Part shown: in pieces, positions 1 to 6,342 of the stretch | Layout: each line of letters opens with the position of its first letter | Position numbering within the stretch: the stretch's first letter is position 1 | Origin: Propionibacteriaceae bacterium | GTDB lineage: Bacteria > Actinomycetota > Actinomycetes > Propionibacteriales > Propionibacteriaceae | Direction: 5' to 3' | DNA: 9,172 nt | Assembly: GCA_024636075.1 (NCBI GenBank) | Contig: JAGXHS010000009.1 | Coordinates: 1 to 9,172 of the forward strand | The notes under the pieces: model-generated | The model's input: the letters and a program-made list of their open reading frames with translations, nothing else | Database searches by the model: none | Told to the model about the DNA's origin: nothing | Translations under genes and position numbers: made by a program

Positions 1-2258
1 AGCCCTACCGCGGCGACGAGGATGCGGAGCGGCTGGATCTCGCTCTGGCTGAGGCGAGGGGCGGCGTCGTCACCCGCGACAGTGTCGTCTCCGGGATCGC
101 GGTGCGGCCCTACCCCTACCAAGCCGCGATCCTGGAACGCCTGGCGGTGGAGCGCGAGAGCCACGACCGGCATCGCAACCTGATCGTGGCGGCAACCGGT
201 ACCGGCAAGACGATCATGGCGGCGCTGGACTATCAGTCGTTGTGCCGAGGCAATGATCGGCCACGGTTGTTGTTCGTCGCGCACCGCCGGGAAATCCTGC
301 AGCAATCGCTGCGCACCTACCGCGAGGTGCTGAACGACGGCACCTTCGGCGAGTTGTACGTTGACGGGCTGCGCCCAGAACGCTGGCAGCACGTCTTCGC
401 CAGCGTCCAGTCCCTGACCAGCTACGGCGTGGCGAACATTCCCCCGGATGGGTTCGAGGTCGTGGTGGTGGACGAGTTCCACCATGCTCAGGCAACCACC
501 TACCGGCGCCTGCTGGAACGCCTGACTCCCACCGAGCTGTTGGGCCTGACCGCCACCCCGGAACGTGGCGACGGCTTCGATGTCCGCAGCTTCTTCGGTG
601 GTCGGGCGGCCGCCGAGCTGAGGGTGTGGGACGCGATCCAGGCTGGTTTGCTGTCTGCCTTCCACTACTTCGGCATCAACGATGAGACCGATCTGAGCCG
701 GGTGTCGTGGCGCCAGGGTCGCTACGCCCCCGAAGAATTGGAGGCGTTGTACACCGGCAACGATGCACGCGCCCGGTTGGTGGTGCGTCAGGTGTTGGAC
801 AAGATCACCGAACCGCTCGCGATGCGAACCCTTGGATTCTGCGCAAGCGTGGCACACGCCCACTTCATGGCCGACTATTTCAACCGGGCGGGGATTCCGG
901 CCGTGGCGCTGAGCGGGCGTTCCCGGCTGCAGGACCGCGACGACGCATTGGCTCGGTTGCGCGCCGGGGACGTGAACGTGCTGTTCACCGTTGACCTGTT
1001 CAATGAAGGTGTCGACATTCCAGACATCGACACCGTGCTGTTCTTGCGGCCCACCGAATCTCCGACGATCTTCCTGCAGCAGCTGGGCCGTGGTCTGCGT
1101 CTGCACCCCGACAAGGACGTGTTGACGGTGCTGGATTTCGTTGGGCAACACCGCAAGGAATACCGGCTCGATCTGCGGTACCGCGCGCTGACCGGCATGC
1201 GAGGCCAGAAGCTGCGGCGCCAGGCCGAGGCGGGCTTTCCGCTGCTGCCATCGGGATGCCAGCTGGTGTTGGACCGGGTGGCGCAGCGGCGAGTTCTGGA
1301 CAACATCAGGGAGAACCTGCAGTTGCGCTGGCCTCAGCTCGTGGGCGAGATGCGCGGGCATCCCGCCGACTCGCTGCCGCAGTTCCTCGACGACACCCAG
1401 TTGGAGTTGTCCCAGGTGCTGCGTCACAACCGCTCATGGACGGAGCTCCGTGCGGATGCGGGGTTGCGGGCACCCCTGAATGACATCGAGAAGGCACTCC
1501 TGAAACGGGTGCGGGCCTTCACGCATGTCGATGACCCAGTGCGTGCTGCTGCGTACCGGGAATTGTTGGACGATCCCGCCAGAACCGATTCCACCGAAGG
1601 GACGCCGTCCTTCGCAGAGATGCTGTTCTACTCACTCTGGCCCAACGGTGGCGACTTCGCGACACCGCGGAAGGGGCTGCAGGTGCTGTTGCGCCAGGGG
1701 TCGGTGCGCTCAGAGCTGCGACAAGTGCTCGATCTGGCTTTCGACAACGCCGGGCGTCTGACCACGCCACTGCCCGGAGTGCTGGCTTCCTTGCCGTTGC
1801 GGGTGCATGCCAGCTATTCCCGCGAAGAAGTGCTGGCAGGTCTGGGCCACGCCACACCCTCGCGACCACCCAGCCACTTCCGGGAGGGAGTGCTGTTCAC
1901 CGAGGTGGCCGGTGTGCCGGTGGATGCCTTCTTCATCACCTTGAAGAAGTCCGAGGCCGACTTCTCCCCCAGCACGCTGTATCGCGATCATCCGATCAAC
2001 CAGCGACTCTTCCACTGGCAATCCCAGTCCACCACGTCAGCCGCCTCTCCCACCGGGCAGCGCTACATCAACGGCGCCAGCACCGTGCTGCTGTTCGTGC
2101 GACAGGAAAAAACCTGGGAGTTCGGCACCGCGCCGTACGTGTTCCTCGGAGACGCCCACTACGTCAACCACGAGGGCGATCGCCCGGTCTCATTCACGTG
2201 GCGACTTTCGACACCCATGCCGGCCGCACTGTTCGTCGACACCGCCCTGGCGATCTGA
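1..2258 (+). CDS. SF2 DEAD/DEAH-box helicase with C-terminal DUF3427 domain (5' partial)
   Basis: ATP-dependent superfamily 2 helicase/translocase acting on nucleic acid; substrate unknown. The frame is open from the first complete codon (position 3), so the true start lies before the window. A GTG at 102 is possible, but the 33 codons before it read as a natural linker into the RPYPYQ segment that opens the helicase domain. Counting residues from that GTG: Walker A ATGTGKT 31-37, Walker B DEFH 124-127, motif III TAT 150-152, motif V region FTVDLFNEGVDIP 295-307, motif VI QQLGRGLR 326-333, then a helical region, then a DUF3427-type domain at about 570-710 (SYSREEVLAGLG, FFITLKK, YRDHPINQRLFHWQSQ). 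Full-length relatives are about 1,000 residues and usually carry an N-terminal phospholipase-D-like nuclease domain, so that part is probably missing here (inference). It converges on the ADP-ribosylglycohydrolase gene with a 10-bp gap. No frameshift is seen. Confidence 0.93.
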   Translation, partial: PYRGDEDAERLDLALAEARGGVVTRDSVVSGIAVRPYPYQAAILERLAVERESHDRHRNLIVAATGTGKTIMAALDYQSLCRGNDRPRLLFVAHRREILQQSLRTYREVLNDGTFGELYVDGLRPERWQHVFASVQSLTSYGVANIPPDGFEVVVVDEFHHAQATTYRRLLERLTPTELLGLTATPERGDGFDVRSFFGGRAAAELRVWDAIQAGLLSAFHYFGINDETDLSRVSWRQGRYAPEELEALYTGNDARARLVVRQVLDKITEPLAMRTLGFCASVAHAHFMADYFNRAGIPAVALSGRSRLQDRDDALARLRAGDVNVLFTVDLFNEGVDIPDIDTVLFLRPTESPTIFLQQLGRGLRLHPDKDVLTVLDFVGQHRKEYRLDLRYRALTGMRGQKLRRQAEAGFPLLPSGCQLVLDRVAQRRVLDNIRENLQLRWPQLVGEMRGHPADSLPQFLDDTQLELSQVLRHNRSWTELRADAGLRAPLNDIEKALLKRVRAFTHVDDPVRAAAYRELLDDPARTDSTEGTPSFAEMLFYSLWPNGGDFATPRKGLQVLLRQGSVRSELRQVLDLAFDNAGRLTTPLPGVLASLPLRVHASYSREEVLAGLGHATPSRPPSHFREGVLFTEVAGVPVDAFFITLKKSEADFSPSTLYRDHPINQRLFHWQSQSTTSAASPTGQRYINGASTVLLFVRQEKTWEFGTAPYVFLGDAHYVNHEGDRPVSFTWRLSTPMPAALFVDTALAI

Positions 2259-2275
2259 GCTGCATTCCTCAGATC
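2252..2275. terminator. Perfect inverted repeat spanning both convergent stop codons; possible bidirectional terminator
   Basis: GATCTGAG (2252-2259) and CTCAGATC (2268-2275) are exact reverse complements around an 8-nt loop. The TGA of the helicase (2256-2258) and the TGA of the minus-strand gene (2269-2271) lie at mirror-image positions in the two arms. Transcripts from either side can form the 8-bp hairpin. There is no good T-tract on either side (only ATTT on the + side), so intrinsic termination is uncertain. It may instead protect 3' ends or act with Rho. Confidence 0.4.
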
Positions 2276-3708
2276 TCCATTTCAGTCGCGGTGCGCCACA
2301 ACAATCCTGAAACCGGGTGACCCACCGCCGCCTCGATGTCGCGGATGGCTTGGTGGGTGGGGATTCCGAGAAGCCGCAAGTAGACGAGCGCCACCGACGG
2401 CGTTCGGTGATGGGCAGCGACGCAGTGCAACAGCACCCGCTCACCCGCCTCACGCAATGCCCGCACTGTGCGAGCGACGTCGCGGAGGGTCCATTCGAGG
2501 TGGGCGTTCGCGGAGGGATCCTCGGAGTCGATCAGCCACACCTCGACGCGATTCTCGGGCGCGATCAGCTCGGGGACGTCCAAACGTCCCACCCGGGAGA
2601 GCGACACCACCGCGGTGACGCCAAGCTCCTCGACCCGTGCCAGGTCGGCCTCGGTCCCGAGCAGCACACCCGGGTCACCAGCTAATCCAACCGCCAGTGG
2701 GGTCTGCGCCGGCACTCCCAGCATTGATGGAATCTGAGGCCACGTTCGGCCGAGGTCGTTGCGACTCGCAGCCCGGAACGCCGCCGCCACCAGCTGCGGC
2801 GCACGGAAGCCGACATCCGGACCGCGCACGTGTCGGACCCAGTTCGACGGCAGCCCCGACATGCCGTAGCGGGCCCCCAACAGGACGCCGGTGATCGCAG
2901 CGACGGTGTCGGTGTCGTGACCGATGCCGACAGCAGTCTGCAAGCCGGCCTCGACCTGGTCGACGCCGAGGTGGCGCGTGTGCCAGATCGAGGACCAGCT
3001 GGCCTGCAGCGCGGTGACTGTGAACCCGTTGCGACGGAAATGTCGTGGCTCGCAGGATTCGGCCTCGGTGATCGCGCTGCTCCAGTAGGAACGTGATGGG
3101 TCCGGCAGCAGTCGCAATCCTCCTCGCAGGTCGATGCGCCCTTCGACGACAGCGACTCTGACTGCCTCGGTCCACAGCACTGCCGACTCGATGGCGAGCG
3201 GATCAGCGTGGGTGAGGCGGGCGATGTTCGCGGCGTGCTCTGCGGTGAGTTCCGCATCATCCAAGGCGGCGAGCGCCACCACGCCGGTTCGCATCAGTGC
3301 GCCGTTTCCAGCGGCGCGCCCGGTTCGCGCCGCAAACTCTGCCGCGGCGTCCCACAACGCTTGTGCTCCGCCACCATTGCGGAGCCCGGCATCCAGCACC
3401 GCACGGGTGGCGTTACCGATGTCGGTGGCCTGCTCCCGCCTCCAGGCGATGAAGGAACCGGCGATGGAGTCATACAACGCGTACCCGGAATCGAGTCCGG
3501 TGCGGGCGATCGCCACGGCCATCTGGGTGTCGTCGGAGTACTCCCCGGGAGCGTACGGGCCGAGCCCACCGCCGATCATCCGGGCATCGCCCGTGTCGAT
3601 GCGAGCACCGAACTCATACGGCACACCCAGTGCATCGCCGATGGCTTGGCCGACCAGCACGCCAGCCACCCGGTTGTGTTGTGCGGAGTCGAGCCTAATC
3701 CGGACCAC
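2269..3708 (-). CDS. ADP-ribosylglycohydrolase fused to dual-specificity-phosphatase-like domain
   Basis: Predicted cytoplasmic 479-residue enzyme with two domains. Residues ~12-315 are the all-helical ADP-ribosylglycohydrolase (DraG/ARH) fold, which removes ADP-ribose from proteins or small ADP-ribose conjugates using a binuclear metal centre. Visible metal/substrate motifs are GQAIGDALGVP (20-30), SDDTQM (58-63), GNGALMR (134-140) and GHDTDT (263-268). Residues ~335-479 resemble a cysteine phosphatase: the P-loop signature CX5R(S/T) is present as HCVAAHHRT (Cys429, Arg435), and D394 or D397 lies about 30 residues upstream, where the general-acid Asp normally sits. Both active sites look intact. 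The start is GTG at 3708. No well-spaced Shine-Dalgarno is visible (AGAG directly abuts the GTG), so the start could be slightly off; a second GTG is at residue 14. The gene is divergent from an NrtR-like regulator. A role in ADP-ribose or NAD turnover is inference. Confidence 0.92.
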   Translation of the reverse strand: MVRIRLDSAQHNRVAGVLVGQAIGDALGVPYEFGARIDTGDARMIGGGLGPYAPGEYSDDTQMAVAIARTGLDSGYALYDSIAGSFIAWRREQATDIGNATRAVLDAGLRNGGGAQALWDAAAEFAARTGRAAGNGALMRTGVVALAALDDAELTAEHAANIARLTHADPLAIESAVLWTEAVRVAVVEGRIDLRGGLRLLPDPSRSYWSSAITEAESCEPRHFRRNGFTVTALQASWSSIWHTRHLGVDQVEAGLQTAVGIGHDTDTVAAITGVLLGARYGMSGLPSNWVRHVRGPDVGFRAPQLVAAAFRAASRNDLGRTWPQIPSMLGVPAQTPLAVGLAGDPGVLLGTEADLARVEELGVTAVVSLSRVGRLDVPELIAPENRVEVWLIDSEDPSANAHLEWTLRDVARTVRALREAGERVLLHCVAAHHRTPSVALVYLRLLGIPTHQAIRDIEAAVGHPVSGLLWRTATEMEI

Positions 3709-3717
3709 CTCTATTCA

Positions 3718-3730
3718 TGTCATTCTGACA
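3718..3730. promoter_or_regulatory. Putative operator: TGTCA-N3-TGACA palindrome
   Basis: TGTCATTCTGACA is an inverted repeat with 5-bp arms and a 3-bp centre. It sits at the predicted transcription start of the minus-strand gene. Two more copies of the half-site TGTCA occur in tandem at 3755-3759 and 3760-3764, in the -35 region of the same promoter. The divergent NrtR-like regulator is the obvious candidate ligand-responsive repressor. I did not match this to a published NrtR motif. Confidence 0.45.
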
Positions 3731-3736
3731 GTCTTC

Positions 3737-3765
3737 AATGTAGCCGAGTTTAAATGTCATGTCAA
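3737..3765 (-). promoter_or_regulatory. Sigma70-type promoter for the ADP-ribosylglycohydrolase gene
   Basis: Reading the minus strand, a perfect -35 TTGACA (plus 3765-3760) is followed by a 17-nt spacer and a -10 TACATT (plus 3742-3737, 4 of 6 matches to TATAAT). The predicted transcription start is near 3730, giving a leader of roughly 20 nt before the GTG at 3708. The -35 box lies inside the spacer of the opposing plus-strand promoter. Confidence 0.6.
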
Positions 3766-3777
3766 CACATATAGGCT
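3749..3777 (+). promoter_or_regulatory. Promoter for the NrtR-like regulator; probably leaderless transcript
   Basis: TTTAAA (3749-3754, 4 of 6 matches to TTGACA) is followed by a 17-nt spacer and TAGGCT (3772-3777), which fits the actinobacterial TANNNT -10 pattern. The expected transcription start, about 7 nt after the -10, falls on the ATG at 3784 or close to the GTG at 3781. With no Shine-Dalgarno in front of either codon, a leaderless message is the simplest reading. The spacer contains the tandem TGTCA half-sites, so a bound repressor would also block this promoter. Confidence 0.5.
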
Positions 3778-3780
3778 GGG

Positions 3781-4479
3781 GTGATGGTTGCCGAGCCCCA
3801 CACCTCGAAGTATCCGATCTTCGCTGTCGCCTGCGACATCGTCACCCTGACGCTGCGGGCCGGGCAGCTCTGCACACTGCTGGTGCGACGCAGTGGTTCC
3901 GTGCACACGGGGCGGTGGGCGTTGCCGGGCGGTTTCGTCCGTCAGGACGAGAACCTGGAACAGGCCGCCTACCGCGAACTGTGGGAGGAGGCTGCGTTGG
4001 GTCGCGGTGACGTGCATCTGGAACAGCTCGCCGCCTACGGCGACGTGCACCGCGACCCCCGCGACTACCGCGTGGTGTCCGTGGCGTGGGTGGCACTCGG
4101 CGCGGACCTGCCGAATCCGGCGCCGGCGACTGACGTGGATCGCGCCGAATGGGTGCCGGTCGAGGAGGCCCTGCAGCGAGATCTCGCCTTCGATCACCCG
4201 CAGATCCTCCGCGACGGAGTGGAACGAGCCAGGTCGAAACTCGAATACACCACCATCGCCACCGCATTCTGCCCAGCGAGCTTCCGGATCCCGGATCTGC
4301 GACGGGTCTACGAGGCGGTCTGGGGGCAAAAGTTGGATCCGCGAAACTTCCAGCGCAAGGCACTCAGCGCAGCAGGTTTCATTGTGGAATCCGGCGAAAC
4401 CCACCACGGCCGGGGCCGGCCATCCAAGCTGTACCGCAGGGGGCAGGCGGAGTTCCTCACCCCCCCGATCAGTCGGTAA
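3781..4479 (+). CDS. NrtR-like transcriptional regulator: Nudix domain plus winged helix
   Basis: 232-residue protein. Residues ~10-150 form a Nudix domain: G51-x5-E57-x7-R65-E66-L67-x-E69-E70, with Ala72 in place of the final Gly of the box. Residues ~155-228 match the winged-helix DNA-binding domain of the NrtR family (IATAFCPASFRIPDLRRVYE, then NFQRKAL and GRGRPSKLYR). Members of this family bind ADP-ribose or related nucleotides through the Nudix domain and regulate NAD-metabolism genes. Many are thought to have lost hydrolase activity through a degenerate box, whereas here the charged catalytic residues remain, so activity is possible (inference). The start could be GTG 3781 or the adjacent ATG 3784; promoter spacing favours ATG 3784. 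It is divergent from the ADP-ribosylglycohydrolase over 72 bp, so control of that gene and of itself is likely. Confidence 0.92.
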   Translation: MMVAEPHTSKYPIFAVACDIVTLTLRAGQLCTLLVRRSGSVHTGRWALPGGFVRQDENLEQAAYRELWEEAALGRGDVHLEQLAAYGDVHRDPRDYRVVSVAWVALGADLPNPAPATDVDRAEWVPVEEALQRDLAFDHPQILRDGVERARSKLEYTTIATAFCPASFRIPDLRRVYEAVWGQKLDPRNFQRKALSAAGFIVESGETHHGRGRPSKLYRRGQAEFLTPPISR

Positions 4480-4587
4480 GTTGCTGTCGATTGACCGCGC
4501 CACTCACTGGTGGATTGTCATGACCGAACGCGGGCACCTGTTCGTGGTGGTGCACCAACATCCGGACAGTGCCGGGGGGTCTCTCGT

Positions 4588-4607
4588 CCCGCGAACTGTT
4601 GCGCGGG
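4588..4607. terminator. GC-rich hairpin in the convergent gap 4480-4645; weak terminator candidate
   Basis: CCCGCG (4588-4593) and CGCGGG (4602-4607) pair perfectly around an 8-nt loop. The gap lies between two convergent genes, where terminators are expected. No T-tract follows on either strand, so the call rests on position and stem only. The rest of this 166-bp gap shows a short palindrome, TGGTGCACCA at 4548-4557, and nothing else I can interpret. Confidence 0.25.
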
Positions 4608-4645
4608 CTCGGACACCCCGGCAGCTGATGGACCGGGCGGGTTGG

Positions 4646-6154
4646 TCAGGGCTTCATCGAACCCGTCTCGAGGAAGCGGACGTGGAAGTCGTGCGCCTCG
4701 CGCAGGTTGTGGGGTGTGTGCTGGCTGTTGGCTGTCTTGCAGGCCCGCTCGAAGTAGTCCAACAGGATCGGCTGGTAATCCGGGTGGGCACACTTCTCGA
4801 TGATCAACCGGGCGCGCTTCTGTGGTGACAGCCCACGCAGGTCGGCCACGCCCTGCTCGGTGATCACCACGGCGGTGTCGTGCTCGGTGTGGTCGTGGTG
4901 CGAAACCATCGGCACGATCGCCGAGATGTCGCCCTTCTTCGCCGTCGAGGGCGACACGAATGCCGAGATGTAGGCGTTGCGGGCGAAGTCGCCGGAGCCA
5001 CCGATGCCGTTCTGCATCTTCGACCCCATGATGTGGCTCGAGTTGATGTTGCCGTAGAGATCGGCCTCGATCATTCCGTTGCAGGCCAGCACACCGAGGC
5101 GGCGCACCAGCTCAGGGTGGTTGGAGATCTCCTGCTGGCGCAGCACGATGTGCTGGCGGTACTGCTTGGCTTCGGCATTCATCCGGGTCGCGTAGCCTGG
5201 TGACAGCGAGAAAGCCGTGGCCGAGGCAACACGCAGCTTGCCGGAATCGATCAGGTCTACCATTCCGTCCTGGACCACCTCGGTGAAGCTGACCAGGTTG
5301 TCGAAGGGCCCGTCCTTCAGTCCGGTGAGCACAGCGTTTGCGACATTGCCGACACCGGACTGCAGCGGCAGCAGGTTGTGCGGCAGTCGGCGCTGCTCCA
5401 CCTCGTGGATCAGGAAGTCGAGGTAGTGATCGGCGATCGCCTTGGACACCTCGTCTGGAGCCGCGAACGGCGTGTTGCGATCAGCTGCGGCGGATTCCAC
5501 CACTGCCACGACACGGGTAGGGTCGATCCGGTAGTAGATGTCACCGATCCGGTCACCGGGGTGGGTCATCGGAATCGGCAGCCGATCCGGAGGCAGACGG
5601 AACCTGTCGTAGATGTCGTGCATGCCTTCGAGTTCCAACGATTGCCACTCGTTGACCTCGAGAATGATCTTTTCGGCTTTCTCCAGGTAGACGGCATTGT
5701 TGCCGACCGAGGACGACGGGATCGCGGTGCCGTCCTGGCGGATGGCGCTGACCTCGATGACAGCGAAATCGAGCTTGCCGAGGAAGTTCTGGCGCACCTG
5801 CACCGCTGACTGGGACAGATGGATGTCCGAGTAGTCGGAGGACCCCTCGTTGATCTTGCGGCGCATGATCGGATCGGACTGGTAGGGCATCCGGAACGAG
5901 ACAGCGTCAGCTTCGGCGAGTGCACCATCAAGTTCAGGCGCGGTGGAGGCGCCGGTGAACATCCTGATCCGGAACTCTTCGCCAGTGTCGTGGATGGCCT
6001 TGGCGCGGCGCGCCAACGCCACCGGGAACTCCTTCGGATATCCAGCGCCGGTGAAACCGGAGAACCCGATGGTGTCTCCGTTTTCGATCAGGGCGGCGGC
6101 TTCGTCAGCCGACACCACCTTGTTTCGGAAGGCTTGGCTGTGGATCCGCGACAT
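4646..6154 (-). CDS. Acetyl-CoA hydrolase / succinyl-CoA:acetate-type CoA-transferase
   Basis: 502-residue cytoplasmic enzyme of the acetyl-CoA hydrolase/transferase family (Cat1/AarC type, usual length about 500), which moves CoA between short-chain carboxylates such as succinate, acetate and propionate through a glutamyl-CoA thioester. Visible signatures are GFSGFTGAGYPKEFP (30-44), GVGNVANAV (267-275), the catalytic Glu in SFTEVVQDG (Glu292, matching the AarC active-site Glu), and NGIGGSGDFARN (382-393). The open frame extends upstream to 6388, but the ATG at 6154 has a GGAGG Shine-Dalgarno 6 nt before it and gives the normal family N-terminus, so the 78-residue extension is rejected. The exact acyl pair cannot be told from sequence. 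In propionate-forming actinobacteria such enzymes exchange CoA between propionyl-CoA or acetate and succinate. The gene is monocistronic in appearance, 188 bp downstream of the helicase pair on the same strand. Confidence 0.95.
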   Translation of the reverse strand: MSRIHSQAFRNKVVSADEAAALIENGDTIGFSGFTGAGYPKEFPVALARRAKAIHDTGEEFRIRMFTGASTAPELDGALAEADAVSFRMPYQSDPIMRRKINEGSSDYSDIHLSQSAVQVRQNFLGKLDFAVIEVSAIRQDGTAIPSSSVGNNAVYLEKAEKIILEVNEWQSLELEGMHDIYDRFRLPPDRLPIPMTHPGDRIGDIYYRIDPTRVVAVVESAAADRNTPFAAPDEVSKAIADHYLDFLIHEVEQRRLPHNLLPLQSGVGNVANAVLTGLKDGPFDNLVSFTEVVQDGMVDLIDSGKLRVASATAFSLSPGYATRMNAEAKQYRQHIVLRQQEISNHPELVRRLGVLACNGMIEADLYGNINSSHIMGSKMQNGIGGSGDFARNAYISAFVSPSTAKKGDISAIVPMVSHHDHTEHDTAVVITEQGVADLRGLSPQKRARLIIEKCAHPDYQPILLDYFERACKTANSQHTPHNLREAHDFHVRFLETGSMKP

Positions 6155-6160
6155 CGATGA

Positions 6161-6165
6161 CCTCC
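6161..6165 (-). promoter_or_regulatory. Ribosome binding site deciding the CoA-transferase start
   Basis: GGAGG on the minus strand, 6 nt before the ATG at 6154. No comparable site was noticed in front of the longer in-frame start at 6388, so this fixes the start. Confidence 0.85.
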
Positions 6166-6289
6166 GGGTGTGTTGCGCGCGGCGCGATGTTTGCACGCTC
6201 CGCACATTCGTATTCTGTTGCCGCACCTGCGGTTCAACTTGTGCACAACAGGCTACCGGTGGACCCGGCGGCTCTACTGGCGGGGTGGC
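6166..6289 (-). promoter_or_regulatory. Upstream region of the CoA-transferase gene; promoter not resolved, operator-like palindrome
   Basis: The 188-bp gap before the CoA-transferase should hold its promoter. Candidates on the minus strand are TAGCCT (plus 6255-6250, TANNNT type, poor -35) and TTGAAC (plus 6237-6232) followed by TACGAA (plus 6212-6207) at a long 19-nt spacing. A perfect 10-bp palindrome TTGTGCACAA lies at 6239-6248, and GTTTGCA at 6189-6195 resembles half of the RamB site known from corynebacterial acetate genes. None is strong enough to assign. Confidence 0.25.
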
Positions 6290-6318
6290 AAAAAGGGAGA
6301 CATTGGATCTGGCGATCC
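6290..6318 (-). terminator. Weak terminator candidate after the helicase operon
   Basis: On the minus strand, 24 nt past the helicase stop codon, GGATC-GCCA-GATCC forms a perfect 5-bp stem (plus 6305-6318). A run of five T follows about 10 nt later (plus 6290-6294). The stem is short and the T-run is not adjacent, so this is only a candidate. Confidence 0.25.
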
Positions 6319-6342
6319 TGGGCGTCTCTGGTCGTCCGCGCG

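Noticed and set aside
3134..3784. Open frame of 216 codons on the + strand
   Set aside because: Antisense to the ADP-ribosylglycohydrolase, Ser/Ala/Pro-rich shadow; its end only runs through the promoter gap.
3757..4503. Open frame of 248 codons on the - strand opposite the Nudix regulator
   Set aside because: Antisense shadow; the + strand frame has clear Nudix and winged-helix motifs.
4518..4793. Open frame of 91 codons on the - strand across the 4480-4645 gap
   Set aside because: Pro/Ala/Arg-rich, out of frame with the CoA-transferase, no ribosome site or family resemblance.
3893..4828. Open frame of 311 codons on the + strand, including an ATG at 4520 preceded by GGTGG
   Set aside because: The first part is an out-of-frame reading of the Nudix regulator. 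The later part from 4520 (about 102 codons) looks more protein-like but is mostly antisense to the CoA-transferase and matches nothing I recognise.
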